NCBI RefSeq assembly: GCF_000429725.1
Contig: NZ_AUCK01000001.1
Span: forward strand, 432,251 to 496,250
Length of the DNA: 64,000 nucleotides
DNA from: Alkalicoccus chagannorensis DSM 18086
GTDB lineage: Bacteria > Bacillota > Bacilli > Bacillales > Salisediminibacteriaceae
Direction of reading: 5' to 3'
The translations under genes were made by a program, and so were the position numbers. Positions 37,459 through 46,830 of the stretch are shown here, piece after piece (the stretch's first letter is position 1; each line of letters starts with the position of its first letter). Below the pieces are notes generated by a model, which was not told the DNA's origin, searched no databases, and was given only the letters and a program-made list of their open reading frames with translations.

Positions 37459-37581
37459 ACAGCCTCCCCTCCTCTGCTTCTAAGGTTCTCTTTCCCGAAT
37501 TGGACTGGATCTATGTTTGCAAAATAAACGTAAGGGAACCTGGTAATAAAGATTCCGTTATTTTGAAAGGTGGGATAATCG

Positions 37582-38382
37582 ATGACACTCTTTGATAAAA
37601 AAGCATTCGAACGCCAGCATATTCTGGTTACCGGCGCTACCGGCGGCATTGGGGCTGCAGTGGCCAACATGCTGAGCTCGCACGGTGCAGACGTAACGGT
37701 AACAGGCCGGGATGAGGAGAAGTTATCCAAATTAAAACAGCAGGCTCATTATCACGGCGACCCTGCGCGCATTCATGCGGTAACCGCAAATCTGACGGAG
37801 GAGCGGGACCGGCATCTGCTGATCCAGAGCGCTGAGGATGCATTCGGCCCGATCACGGGACTCGTGAACAGTGCCGGCACTGCCAAAGGGGATGTCGTAG
37901 AAGAGTTGAAAGAAGAAGACATGCACGACACGATGGAGATTAACTATACTTCCCTTGTGCTTCTGACACAGCTCGTCTATAAGCAGATGAAAGAGAAGGG
38001 AAAAGGGAGCATTGTCAATATTTCCTCTTTATCCGGCCTGCGCGGCACGTATGGCAATGCTGCCTACTCGGCCTCAAAATTCGCAGTAATTGGATTCACT
38101 CAATCCTTTGCGCTGGAAGCGATCGAACACGGTATTCGAGTCAACGCTGTATGTCCCGGTTTTGTCGACACCGAAATGGCAAGAGGCATTCTGCAGAAAA
38201 AAGCTGATCGCCGTGGCATCAGCTATGAGGAACAGCGAAAAGAAGCGGAAGAAGGGCTTCCCTCCGGCCGGATGACCACACCGGAAGAGACAGCAGAGGC
38301 CATCCTTTTTCTTCTGTCGGATGCGGCATCCAATATCGTTGGTGAATCCATGAAAATATCCGGTGGCAGCGTCATGCGTTAA
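37582..38382 (+). CDS. Short-chain dehydrogenase/reductase
   Basis: NAD(P)-dependent oxidoreductase of 266 residues. Cofactor loop TGATGGIG, NSAGTA, catalytic Ser in NISSLSG, and YSASK with the catalytic Tyr and Lys; GGS at the C-terminus. Resembles FabG-like and 3-oxoacyl reductases but the substrate is undetermined. The stop codon overlaps that of the convergent scpB within TTAA, so no room is left for a terminator. Confidence 0.85.
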   Translation: MTLFDKKAFERQHILVTGATGGIGAAVANMLSSHGADVTVTGRDEEKLSKLKQQAHYHGDPARIHAVTANLTEERDRHLLIQSAEDAFGPITGLVNSAGTAKGDVVEELKEEDMHDTMEINYTSLVLLTQLVYKQMKEKGKGSIVNISSLSGLRGTYGNAAYSASKFAVIGFTQSFALEAIEHGIRVNAVCPGFVDTEMARGILQKKADRRGISYEEQRKEAEEGLPSGRMTTPEETAEAILFLLSDAASNIVGESMKISGGSVMR

Positions 38383-38960
38383 TCCGGCTGAACTGCCTGC
38401 TGAAAACGTTCGAAAAACAAATCGAATTCTTCCTCTTCCTCTGTTTCCGTTTCCGGGAGCGGGGGAAGATCTTCGAGTGTCCGCAGACCGAACTGCTCCA
38501 GAAAATACTCCGTAGTGCCATAGAGGATTGCCCGCCCTGCACCATCATGTCGCCCTTTTTCTTCGATCAGTCCTTTTGCCTGCAGGGTCCGGATCGGCCG
38601 GTCGGTTCTTACGCCGCGCACATCTTCCACCTGCAGCCGGGAGACGGGCTGCCGATACGCGATGACAGCCAGCGCTTCCAGTGCCGCCTGCGACAGTGCT
38701 GCAGAGGAAGGGGATTGGACCAATTTTTTGAAGTATGGGGCATGCACCTCTTTTGTCGTCAGCTGCACAGTATCAGCGAATCGTTTCACCTGCATGCCGC
38801 GCCGACTGCTGCTGCAGCTTTCCTGCAGCCGCTGTACTGCGTTTTCGGTCTCATCTTCTGAACAACTCATGACTTCCATCAGCTGCTGAATATCGATTCC
38901 TTCCTCGCCGGAGACAAACAGCAGACCTTCGAGCAGTGCTTCCTGTTCTTCTTCCGTCAT
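38379..38960 (-). CDS. scpB: Segregation and condensation protein B
   Basis: Subunit of the SMC-ScpAB condensin, needed for chromosome compaction and segregation. 193 residues forming two winged-helix domains (LEALAVIAYRQPVSR in the middle), with an acidic tail. Starts by ATGA overlap with scpA, the usual arrangement. Confidence 0.95.
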   Translation of the reverse strand: MTEEEQEALLEGLLFVSGEEGIDIQQLMEVMSCSEDETENAVQRLQESCSSSRRGMQVKRFADTVQLTTKEVHAPYFKKLVQSPSSAALSQAALEALAVIAYRQPVSRLQVEDVRGVRTDRPIRTLQAKGLIEEKGRHDGAGRAILYGTTEYFLEQFGLRTLEDLPPLPETETEEEEEFDLFFERFQQAVQPD

Positions 38961-39703
38961 ACGGCTTCCTCCTCTCTTTGTTTAATAACGATTTCTCCAT
39001 AATTGCCGCTCTGGGTGCAGTGGATCTGATGATCTTTCATCAGCTCCAGCACAGCAAGGAAGGTGGTCACCTGATCGGTTCTGCTCTCATTTTCAAGCAG
39101 GGAATCAAAGGAAGCACTTCCCTGTTCAGCTATGCGGCTGAGCACCCGTTCCATTTTTTCTTCGATTGGAATTTCCTCTCTGCTGACCCGGGTCACCGGC
39201 GTCTTTTTCTTCTTTTTTCGTTTGTTCATTTTTTGAAAGGCCTGCAGCATGTCAAAGATCGTCACCTCGACACCAGCCTCTTCTGATTCTTCCAGAAGCG
39301 GAGTCAAATCACTCATCGGCTTCGTAAACAGCTCACTTCTTTTCAAACTGCGCTCTTTCAGATCTCCTGCCGCTTCCTTGTATTTTTTATATTCAGAAAG
39401 TCTCGCCTGCAGGCCCTCTTTGGACATTGCTTCTTCCTCTTCCGGCATCCAGTCTTCTTCCCATGCCGTCTCCTCCATCGGAAGCAGCATCACGCTTTTC
39501 ATCTGCAGCAGTGTCGCTGCCATTACAAGATACTCACTGGCTACATCCAGTTCGAGCACCTGCATGGCGTGAACGTATGTCAAATACTGATCCGTAATCT
39601 CCCGGACCGGAATATCATATAAATCCAGATCGTTTTTCTGCACAAGATGCAGCAGTAGATCCAGCGGGCCTTCAAAGGCATGAAGCTTCACACTGTAGCT
39701 CAT
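38957..39703 (-). CDS. scpA: Segregation and condensation protein A (kleisin)
   Basis: Kleisin subunit bridging the SMC dimer and ScpB. 248 residues beginning with the conserved FEGPLDLLLHLVQK. The middle is variable and charged, and the C-terminus is a winged helix (FLAVLELMKDHQI). GGAGGCGG precedes the ATG. First gene of scpAB; transcribed divergently from ypuF. Confidence 0.95.
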   Translation of the reverse strand: MSYSVKLHAFEGPLDLLLHLVQKNDLDLYDIPVREITDQYLTYVHAMQVLELDVASEYLVMAATLLQMKSVMLLPMEETAWEEDWMPEEEEAMSKEGLQARLSEYKKYKEAAGDLKERSLKRSELFTKPMSDLTPLLEESEEAGVEVTIFDMLQAFQKMNKRKKKKKTPVTRVSREEIPIEEKMERVLSRIAEQGSASFDSLLENESRTDQVTTFLAVLELMKDHQIHCTQSGNYGEIVIKQREEEAV

Positions 39704-39934
39704 TTCACCGCCTCCATTCCAGGCGCTATTATATCATAATCCTTGTGCTGTTGAGCAGGAGGAACGCTCTTTTTGCATCAAAAGGGGGCTTCTGAGAGCC
39801 TTTGTACGTACCCAGTGTCGTTTCTATCGACTTCCCCCTGCTGCAGCAGGATCTCTAAACAAATCGTTTCCGCTTTTCACATGAGCCGGAATTCGTTATG
39901 ATAGAAAGAGCACAATGGAAATGAGGGTGAATAA

Positions 39935-40468
39935 ATGACACAGACGCTTCAGACGTATCCGAGTGCCTACGAGGACTTTTTAGTTCATTTTCATGCAACG
40001 AGAGACTTTTTTGAATGCCATGAGATTCTAGAAGATTACTGGCTGTCCGATAATAAAGACGTACGCTGGCTGATGCTGATTCAGACAGCCGTTGCCCTAT
40101 ACCATGAACGACAGGGAAACAAACGCGGCGCAGTCAGACTGATTGATAAAGTACTTCGTCACACGAAGGCACACCCCGGCCGGTTGGAAGAGCTCTCTGT
40201 AGATGAGAACAAACTGCAGCACCAGCTTATCGAACGCCGGGCATCCATCAGCAGCGGGGACTCCTATGAGCCGATGGCCCTGCCTGTTGTCGACAGCGCA
40301 CTTTTACGTAAATGCCGGCTCTACGCAGAAAGTCTCGGATTGGAATGGAATGCCGACGACCGCGGCGCAGGTCCTGACTTGATTTACAAACACCGGCGCC
40401 GGGACCGGTCTGAAGTGATTGAAGCACGGGAAGCGTCACTGATCCATCGAAGAGAAAACCGGACGTAA
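39935..40468 (+). CDS. ypuF: DUF309 protein YpuF
   Basis: 177 residues with the DUF309 signature FFECHEILEDYW near residue 22 and WLMLIQTAVALYH. In characterised structures this is a small helical bundle of unknown function. The gene lies between scpA and the rib operon as in B. subtilis. Its C-terminal 50 residues are basic and unusual. GAGGGTG precedes the ATG. Confidence 0.85.
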   Translation: MTQTLQTYPSAYEDFLVHFHATRDFFECHEILEDYWLSDNKDVRWLMLIQTAVALYHERQGNKRGAVRLIDKVLRHTKAHPGRLEELSVDENKLQHQLIERRASISSGDSYEPMALPVVDSALLRKCRLYAESLGLEWNADDRGAGPDLIYKHRRRDRSEVIEAREASLIHRRENRT

Positions 40469-40597
40469 CGACCAGCTTGCCGAGTCCTCTACGGCGGACC
40501 TCAGCCGATGCAGACGGCGCTTTCAAAGACAGGAAGCGTTTCTTGCTTTCCGACATGCGGTCTTTTGAGCAGTGGCCCGACAACCACACGGCCGTGA

Positions 40598-40737
40598 GAA
40601 CTAAAGCGCGGAGCGCCTTTTGATCGGTTCGGCGTGTACCGCAAGCTTTCCGAGGGAAGAAAGAGGTTTTCTTTCTTCCCGTGCAGCGCACGAAGCCGCC
40701 GTTTCTTGTACGAGAACGTATACATTCCTATACTTTG
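40598..40737 (+). repeat. Dispersed structured repeat, copy C
   Basis: Full copy: GAACTAAAGCGCGGAGCGCC start, perfect central hairpin GGGAAGAAAG/CTTTCTTCCC, GTGCAGCGCACG box and 3' hairpin. It abuts the terminator at 40738. Upstream, 40500-40597 may hold a decayed second copy. Confidence 0.9.
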
Positions 40738-40785
40738 AAAAAAACGCTTCCGTTTATCCATGCTGGATGAACGGAAGCGTTTTTC
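40738..40785. terminator. Rib-operon terminator (bidirectional)
   Basis: Long stem AAACGCTTCCGTT with complement, flanked by A-run and T-run. It ends the rib operon on the minus strand and could also end ypuF. Confidence 0.88.
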
Positions 40786-40867
40786 GTCATGAAGATGTTT
40801 TGGCAGGTACTGCAGCAGAAAAGCTTTGTGCATCGCCACAGCGAACCGTCTGCAGCTGATGGACGGC

Positions 40868-41335
40868 CTAACCGAGGAGTTTGTTTAAGTTCGCCATTTC
40901 TATTGCTGCTGCGGCAGCTTCCGAACCTTTGTTACCTGCTTTTGTTCCAGCCCGTTCGATCGCCTGCTCAATGGTATTCGTAGTAATCACACCGAAAATC
41001 ACCGGAACACCGGAGCCCATCGCTGCCTGAGAAACGCCTTTTGCCGCTTCGCCGCAGACATAATCAAAGTGGGGGGTGGACCCGCGGATCACCGTTCCGA
41101 GAGTGATCACTGCATCGTACCGACCGCTGTCGGCGAGTTTTTTTGCAGCAAATGGAATTTCATAGGATCCAGGAACCCATACCGTATCGACGTCTTCTTC
41201 TTTCGTGCCGTGCCGTCTGCACGTATCAAGCGCACCATCCAGCAGTCGGGAGGTGATGAAATCGTTGAATCTGCCGACGACGACCGCTAGTTTCAGATTG
41301 TCTCCGCTCATGTTTCCTTCTAGTACATTTCCCAT
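40868..41335 (-). CDS. ribH: 6,7-dimethyl-8-ribityllumazine synthase
   Basis: Penultimate step of riboflavin synthesis; forms the 60-subunit capsid in Bacillus with riboflavin synthase inside. 155 residues with [11 protein letters not shown], the VPGSYEIP motif, and [14 protein letters not shown] with the catalytic histidine. ATG 41335 is favoured over 41341 by ribosome-site spacing. Last gene of the rib operon. Confidence 0.95.
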   Translation of the reverse strand: MGNVLEGNMSGDNLKLAVVVGRFNDFITSRLLDGALDTCRRHGTKEEDVDTVWVPGSYEIPFAAKKLADSGRYDAVITLGTVIRGSTPHFDYVCGEAAKGVSQAAMGSGVPVIFGVITTNTIEQAIERAGTKAGNKGSEAAAAAIEMANLNKLLG

Positions 41336-41373
41336 TTGCATTCATCCTTTGTCTGATTGTCTTTTTTCCACGT

Positions 41374-42567
41374 TTACAGGTGAAGCATATGACCGAGCTT
41401 GTCTTTTTTCGTTTTCAAGTATCGTTCATTCTCTTTATGCCCGGGGAGCTGAATTGGCACACGATCTACGACTTCGAGGTCATACCCTTTCAACCCGGTG
41501 ATTTTCCGCGGATTGTTCGTTAACAGCTTCATTTTACTAATGCCGAGGTCACGGAGAATCTGTGCACCAATCCCGTAGTCACGAAGGTCTGGTCCAAAGC
41601 CGAGCTTCTCATTCGCTTCCACCGTATCCAATCCTTCTTCCTGGAGTTTATAAGCTTTCATTTTGTTGAGAAGGCCGATGCCCCTGCCTTCCTGACGCAT
41701 GTACAGTACTACGCCGGAACCGTTCTCTTCGATCTGAGCAAGTGCGGCATGAAGCTGGGGCCCGCAGTCACAGCGGCGGGATCCGAGCACATCACCAGTC
41801 AGGCATTCAGAATGAACCCGGACAAGCGTCGGCCGGCTTCCGCCGATCTCCCCTTTAACAATGGCGACATGCTCTTTACCATCGACTACATTCGAATACC
41901 CTACGGCTTTAAAGTCTCCGTATTCGGTCGGGAGGTCAATCTCAATTTCACGCTGCACAAGCTTGTCTTTTCGATTTCTGTACTGAATCAGATCTTTGAT
42001 CGTGATCATCTTCAAATCATGTTCATCGGCAATTTTCCGCAGTTCTGGAACGCGGGCCATCGTACCGTCTTCATTCATGATTTCGCAGATGACACCTGCA
42101 GGGCTTGCTCCGGCCATTTTTGCCAGATCCACGGATGCTTCCGTATGCCCCGCACGCCGGAGAACGCCTCCATCCTTCGCGACCAGTGGAAAGACATGGC
42201 CGGGACGCTGAAAGTCCGCCGGCTTCGTATCTTCATCCATGAGTGCTCTGATCGTCATGGCACGTTCCTGAGCAGATATACCGGTTGTGCAGTGTTTATG
42301 ATCGACACTGACAGTAAAAGCTGTACCATGCGGGTCCGAGTTGCGGTCCACCATCGGAACGAGCTGCAGCTTTTCCGCCCGTTCTGCGGTGATTGGTGTA
42401 CACACGAGGCCGCGTCCGTGTGTGACCATGAAGTTGATTGTTTCCGCGCTTACCTTATCCGCCAGGGCAACGAAGTCCCCTTCATTCTCACGGTCTTCAT
42501 CATCGCAGACAATGACCGTCTCTCCCTGTGCCAGCGCATAGATCGCTGATTCGATCGGATCAAACAT
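41374..42567 (-). CDS. ribBA: Bifunctional DHBP synthase / GTP cyclohydrolase II
   Basis: Supplies both precursors of riboflavin: 3,4-dihydroxy-2-butanone 4-phosphate (N-terminal half, [11 protein letters not shown]) and the pyrimidine from GTP (C-terminal half, with zinc cysteines in [11 protein letters not shown] and RQEGRGIGL). 397 residues, normal for the fused form (ribA in B. subtilis). AAGGAGAGG precedes the ATG. Confidence 0.96.
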   Translation of the reverse strand: MFDPIESAIYALAQGETVIVCDDEDRENEGDFVALADKVSAETINFMVTHGRGLVCTPITAERAEKLQLVPMVDRNSDPHGTAFTVSVDHKHCTTGISAQERAMTIRALMDEDTKPADFQRPGHVFPLVAKDGGVLRRAGHTEASVDLAKMAGASPAGVICEIMNEDGTMARVPELRKIADEHDLKMITIKDLIQYRNRKDKLVQREIEIDLPTEYGDFKAVGYSNVVDGKEHVAIVKGEIGGSRPTLVRVHSECLTGDVLGSRRCDCGPQLHAALAQIEENGSGVVLYMRQEGRGIGLLNKMKAYKLQEEGLDTVEANEKLGFGPDLRDYGIGAQILRDLGISKMKLLTNNPRKITGLKGYDLEVVDRVPIQLPGHKENERYLKTKKDKLGHMLHL

Positions 42568-42586
42568 TATCCATCACCTCTCCTTA

Positions 42587-43234
42587 TTAGAAACCGTGTT
42601 CACGCAGAAACTCTTTCGTCACCGGCTCTCCCTGATCGCGCTTGAAGCGCTGTTCTAAAAGTTCCTCCACGTACTTTGCGAGCATGTCACATTCAATATT
42701 GACGATATCTCCAACCGATTTCGATCCAATGATGGTTTCATCCAGCGTATGCGGGATGATCGAAATGGTGAACATTTTATCGCCCGTGTTAAAGACGGTC
42801 AGGCTCGTGCCGTCGACGGCTACGCTGCCTTTCAACGTCAGATACGGCCGGAGGGTAGGATCCACCTCTATGTCATAATAAACAGCGTTATGGTCGCTCT
42901 CTTTTCGGACGATCGTTCCCGTGCCGTCCACATGACCGGAGACAAAATGTCCGCCGAAGCGTCCACCGGAAGCCATGGCCCGCTCCAGGTTCACATGGGA
43001 GTTTTCTCCGAGGTCCCGCAGACTCGTCGCCCGGACGGTTTCGGGCATCAAATCAGCAGTGAACGTTTCTTTTGTAAAGTCAGATACCGTCAGGCAGACG
43101 CCGTTCACGGAAATAGAGTCTCCGAGCTTCACATCATCCAGTATACCGGGAGCATGCACGCTCATAATGACCGCATCTCCTGTTTCCTGCATGGTACGAA
43201 TCGTTCCCTTTTCTTCTATAATGCCAGTAAACAT
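42587..43234 (-). CDS. ribE: Riboflavin synthase alpha chain
   Basis: Dismutates two lumazine molecules to riboflavin. 215 residues with the two lumazine-binding repeats (MFTGIIEEKG at the start; GHFVSGHVDGTG in the middle). ATG 43234 follows GGATGAG. The longer open frame upstream belongs to ribD sequence. Second gene of the rib operon, eight bases from ribD. Confidence 0.95.
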   Translation of the reverse strand: MFTGIIEEKGTIRTMQETGDAVIMSVHAPGILDDVKLGDSISVNGVCLTVSDFTKETFTADLMPETVRATSLRDLGENSHVNLERAMASGGRFGGHFVSGHVDGTGTIVRKESDHNAVYYDIEVDPTLRPYLTLKGSVAVDGTSLTVFNTGDKMFTISIIPHTLDETIIGSKSVGDIVNIECDMLAKYVEELLEQRFKRDQGEPVTKEFLREHGF

Positions 43235-43241
43235 ATGCTTC

Positions 43242-44315
43242 TCATCCTTTCCTGTGATAGATATGCCGAATATCAGGCCCCAGCTGATCCGTCCGTTCAA
43301 GTGTCAGCGACGCTGTCTGGGACAGCGTCGGGAAGCCGGCGCCTCCAACAGCCGGATGGGCGTCTCTGCCGCCGATGATCATCGGTGCCTGATAGTACAC
43401 AATCCGGTTAAAACATCCCGAGCGGATAAAACTGTCGTGCACTGTTGCACCGCCTTCTACGAGAACCGAGGTGATCTCTGATTCGCCGAGTATGCGGAGA
43501 ACCTCTTCAATATCTATGCTGTAGGAAGGCATCACCGTTACCGTCAGCCCTTGATCACGTAGACGTTTCACACGGCTGCGATCCGCCTGTTCTGTCGTAA
43601 ATATCCACGAATGTTTTTTTGCCAGTCGGCTGTCTTCGGGAAAGCGGAGGGATGAATCAAGGATAATCGGCATAGGATCAATCCCTCCATCAGGCAGCCG
43701 GACATTCAAGGTCGGATCGTCCGCGAGCACGGTTGCTATACCGGTCAGCACAGCGTCGTGTTCGTGCCGGAGCCGGTGGCCATCCATCCTGCTCTCGGTA
43801 CTCGTTATCCACTGACTTTCTCCGGCCGACGTTGCGGTTCTGCCATCCAGACTGGCTGCTATTTTCAGCGTCACGTAAGGCCTGCGGGACGTGACGTAGT
43901 GGAAAAATACATCGTTGAGGCGGTCGGTTTTTTCCGAAAGCACGTGTGTTTCCACTTGAACGCCGGCATTCCAAAGCATCTGCGTCCCTCTTCCGGATAC
44001 CCTCGGGTCCGGATCATCGGATCCAATAAAGACGCGGCTTACGCCCGCCTCAATTACTGCTTCGGCGCACGGAGATGTCCTGCCGGTATGCGAGCATGGC
44101 TCCAGCGTGACGTACATATCCGCACCGGCCGCTTTTGCTCCTGCCATCGAGAGTGCATGCCGCTCCGCGTGCGGTTCTCCAGCTTTTAAATGCGCTCCGA
44201 GTCCTACAACTTCTCCGTTTTTCACGATAACACAGCCGACGAGCGGGTTCGGTGATGTCTGACCTCTCGCTGCTTCCGCCATCGATACCGCAAGCTCCAT
44301 GTATTGTTTATCCAT
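43242..44315 (-). CDS. ribD: Riboflavin-specific deaminase/reductase
   Basis: Two successive steps: zinc-dependent deamination, then NADPH-dependent reduction of the pyrimidine. 357 residues; deaminase zinc site in PHAERHAL and PCSHTGRTSPC; reductase domain with VTLKIAASLDGRTA and VEGGATVH. Start ATG 44315 is eight bases after GGAGG, and the adjacent ATG 44318 is an alternative. First gene of the operon, directly behind the FMN riboswitch and its terminator. Confidence 0.95.
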   Translation of the reverse strand: MDKQYMELAVSMAEAARGQTSPNPLVGCVIVKNGEVVGLGAHLKAGEPHAERHALSMAGAKAAGADMYVTLEPCSHTGRTSPCAEAVIEAGVSRVFIGSDDPDPRVSGRGTQMLWNAGVQVETHVLSEKTDRLNDVFFHYVTSRRPYVTLKIAASLDGRTATSAGESQWITSTESRMDGHRLRHEHDAVLTGIATVLADDPTLNVRLPDGGIDPMPIILDSSLRFPEDSRLAKKHSWIFTTEQADRSRVKRLRDQGLTVTVMPSYSIDIEEVLRILGESEITSVLVEGGATVHDSFIRSGCFNRIVYYQAPMIIGGRDAHPAVGGAGFPTLSQTASLTLERTDQLGPDIRHIYHRKG

Positions 44316-44359
44316 CATGCATTCCTCCGGCTGCTTGTTGATTACGCCTCTGTACATAG

Positions 44360-44389
44360 AAAAAGCCCTGAAGACAATTTCTTCAGGGC
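44360..44389 (-). terminator. Terminator of the FMN riboswitch
   Basis: GCCCTGAAGA/TCTTCAGGGC stem followed on the minus strand by five Ts, between the aptamer and ribD. It is the likely off-state when FMN is bound. Confidence 0.88.
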
Positions 44390-44469
44390 ACACGTGCAGA
44401 ATTTCACACATTGAGAGACTTCTACTGGCGCAGAACACACTGGTCCTGTCAGCAGTATTGTCATTCCTT

Positions 44470-44609
44470 CTCCCATCCAGACTATACTGTCGGCTTTGGA
44501 GTTGCACCAAATCCACCGGCACCTGCTATACAGATGACGGGTCACGGACTGAAAGGCTGCAGACAGCCTTATCACCGCCGGTAGGGAATTTCACCCGACC
44601 CCGAAGGAC
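44470..44609 (-). promoter_or_regulatory. FMN riboswitch (RFN element)
   Basis: On the minus strand the RFN consensus blocks appear in order: CTTCGGGGTCGGGTGAAATT, CCCTACCGGCGGTGAT, CAGTCCGTGACCC, GGTGGATTTGGTG, CAACTCCAAAGCCGACAGT and AGTCTGGATGGGAG. The aptamer precedes a terminator and ribD. FMN binding should shut off the whole rib operon by early termination. Confidence 0.97.
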
Positions 44610-44615
44610 AAACGT

Positions 44616-44991
44616 ATAAAATTTTATTCCTCAAACTTAAGTGAAATGTTGATTTGTAAGGGATATAAATTACTTTGTAAGTCGTCACATATTAATTCAC
44701 CTGAATTTCTTCCAAATCATCAATTTCCTACCGAAAACTTAACAGAATTTAAACGGAAAAAGTTGTGAATAGTCATGTGAATAAATAAACTATAGCACTC
44801 TATTTAACGGCCATGCAAGTAGATAGCTTTAAACTTTCTCTAATTATACAGTAATACCAAGCTAAATTGTAAGAACTGTAATAACAACACTAAACATAGA
44901 TATACGAACTATATTTTATGTAAAATTATATTTATTTTTTAACAAAATATGTGTATACTTAAACCATAATTATATACTAAGGAGAGATATT
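44616..44991. other. AT-rich intergenic region
   Basis: About 375 bases clearly richer in A and T than the rest of the window, holding the promoters of the rib operon (minus) and of the Ltp-like gene (plus, TATACT at 44954-44959). No coding frame of its own. Confidence 0.6.
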
Positions 44992-45804
44992 ATGAGTGGG
45001 TTTTTCGCACTGTTAATATTCGTAAGCCTTGCAGCTTTAGTTTTAGGTTTCATTAAACCTAGTATAGTTAAAATGGAATCAAGGAAAAAGGTAATGAAGA
45101 TCTTTATACCTGCATTTCTAGTATCGGCTGTAGCAGCCAGTATCACCGCTGAGGAATCTGATCTTGCTGATGAAAAGACTGAAGAAGTAGAAGCAGAAGA
45201 AGATTCTGTAGTAGAAGAGGATAATTACGATACCAATGAAGAAAATACTAGGGAAAACAACAACGAACCTGTAGAAGAATCTGCAAATGAATCAGTTGAA
45301 GATGATCCAGCAGAAAATGAAGCAAATCTAGAAGAAACAGAAATCAATACTACTGATGAGCATGCTAACGATATGACAATGGAACAGGAGAATGCTGTAG
45401 CCTCTGCCGAAAGTTATATAAATTACTCAGCTTTTTCTGAATCAGGACTGATTGAGCAATTAGAGTTTGAAGGATATAGTGCAGACGATGCCACATTTGC
45501 TGTTCAAAACATCACAGTAGATTGGAGCGAACAAGCTATATTATCCGCCGAGAGCTATCTTGACTATTCTGCATTCTCCAAATCAGGCCTGATCGAACAG
45601 CTTGAATTTGAGGGATTCAGTAATGAAGACGCTTCTAATGCTGTAGAAAATATTGTAGTTGATTGGAATGAACAGGCCGCACTATCTGCTGAAAGCTATT
45701 TAGAATACTCTTCTTTCTCCCGTTCAGGTTTGATTGAACAACTTCAGTTTGAAGGGTTTACTAATGAGCAGGCTACTTATGGTGCTGATGCTGTAGGATA
45801 TTGA
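44992..45804 (+). CDS. Membrane protein with three Ltp-like repeats
   Basis: 270 residues: two N-terminal membrane helices (about 4-22 and 36-52), a long acidic linker (55-130), then three 47-residue repeats starting near residues 138, 185 and 232. Each contains SAESYL, YSxFSxSGLIEQL and FEGF. This pattern matches the Ltp-like helix-turn-helix family (PF07553), best known from the superinfection-exclusion lipoprotein of phage TP-J34. The same repeats also occur in many bacterial surface proteins of unknown role. Codon use is AT-rich unlike its neighbours, indicating transfer. AAGGAGAG precedes the ATG. Confidence 0.85.
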   Translation: MSGFFALLIFVSLAALVLGFIKPSIVKMESRKKVMKIFIPAFLVSAVAASITAEESDLADEKTEEVEAEEDSVVEEDNYDTNEENTRENNNEPVEESANESVEDDPAENEANLEETEINTTDEHANDMTMEQENAVASAESYINYSAFSESGLIEQLEFEGYSADDATFAVQNITVDWSEQAILSAESYLDYSAFSKSGLIEQLEFEGFSNEDASNAVENIVVDWNEQAALSAESYLEYSSFSRSGLIEQLQFEGFTNEQATYGADAVGY

Positions 45805-45825
45805 TAATTAGATCATAATACCTCG

Positions 45826-45860
45826 TACAGCGTCTCTTTTTAAAAGGCGCTGTATTTGTT
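45826..45860 (+). terminator. Terminator of the Ltp-like gene
   Basis: TACAGCG/CGCTGTA stem with a T-rich loop and following T-rich bases. Confidence 0.65.
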
Positions 45861-45992
45861 ATGTGCCAACCTTAACTTAAATTTTGGAGTTAGTTCTATT
45901 AAATGGATGAGGATATTATGTAATTCTTTAAAGTCATCAGCGAATTTTGCACGACCTTCACATCTTGCATCTGTCATAACAGCATCTAACAT
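45840..45992 (-). pseudogene. Short AT-rich reading frame, possible gene remnant
   Basis: A 50-residue frame beginning MLDAVMTDAR and ending in the terminator of the convergent Ltp-like gene. The frame stays open further upstream without a start codon or ribosome site. Composition looks protein-like and amphipathic (FKELHNILIHLIEL). It may be the tail of a gene carried in with the AT-rich island. No homologue recognised. Confidence 0.3.
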
Positions 45993-46023
45993 TTGCGCTA
46001 CCACTTTCTCTACCAGATGAATT

Positions 46024-46062
46024 AAAAAGCCTGTAAATGCTGTTATATCAACATTTACAGGC
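46024..46062 (-). terminator. ppiB terminator
   Basis: Perfect 11-bp stem GCCTGTAAATG/CATTTACAGGC followed on the minus strand by five Ts, 104 bases past ppiB. Confidence 0.82.
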
Positions 46063-46165
46063 GTTTAAAAACACCCTGCCTCGAAAGCAACTTCGTAGTC
46101 CGTTTCATTCACGAACCACAGTACTTTCTATTCAGATACCGCAAGCGGTCTGCTTCAGATTAGAC

Positions 46166-46603
46166 CTATACGTCGTAGACGTTTACTTCCTTCATCACAT
46201 CGCCGGCCTGAATGCGATCAAGCGATTCAAGTCCTTCCGTTACTTGACCGAATACCGTATGTACACCGTCAAGATGCGGCTGCGGTTCCAGCACGAGGAA
46301 AAATTGACTTCCGCCCGTATCTTTACCGGCGTGAGCCATCGAGAGCGTGCCTTTCTGATGCTTGTGGGGATTGCCGTCTGTTTCACACTTGATCGTATAA
46401 CCCGGACCACCTGTACCTGTTCCATTAGGGCAGCCTCCCTGAGCAACAAAGCCCGGAATAACACGGTGGAAGGTCAATCCATCATAAAAATCCTTTCCTG
46501 CCAGCGTTTCAAAGTTCTCCACTGTACCTGGTGCAGCTTCTGGGAAAAATTCGATTTTGATAACTTCCCCATTTTCAAACTTAATTTCGCCATGTTTTGC
46601 CAT
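46166..46603 (-). CDS. ppiB: Peptidyl-prolyl cis-trans isomerase B (cyclophilin)
   Basis: Cytoplasmic cyclophilin of 145 residues that speeds proline isomerisation in folding. Active-site residues are in [13 protein letters not shown] and GSQFFL, and HTVFGQV is conserved. Position between the rib operon and lysA matches B. subtilis. sipS and ypuA found near it there are absent. Confidence 0.96.
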   Translation of the reverse strand: MAKHGEIKFENGEVIKIEFFPEAAPGTVENFETLAGKDFYDGLTFHRVIPGFVAQGGCPNGTGTGGPGYTIKCETDGNPHKHQKGTLSMAHAGKDTGGSQFFLVLEPQPHLDGVHTVFGQVTEGLESLDRIQAGDVMKEVNVYDV

Positions 46604-46686
46604 ACAAACAGCTTCCTTTCTCTCGTACCAGTTTCCGGGACACTTGCCCGTCTCTTTATTTTAGCAGAAGGATTCTATCTCCGCAC

Positions 46687-46830
46687 GAACAAAAGCGCAA
46701 AGCGCCTTTTGGTCGGAACGGCGTGCGGAAGCGCTGCAAGCCTTTTGAGGGAAGAAGACGTTTTTGTTTCTTCCCGTGCAGCGAATGAAGCCGCCGTCCC
46801 CCTGTATGAAAACGTATACTTTCTATACTT
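46687..46830 (+). repeat. Dispersed structured repeat, copy D (first of a tandem pair)
   Basis: Full 144-bp copy: GAACAAAAGCGCAAAGCGCC start, central hairpin GGGAAGAA/TTCTTCCC, outer pairing ACGGCG/CGCCGT and 3' hairpin from TGTATGAAAA. Copy E follows with no gap. Confidence 0.9.
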
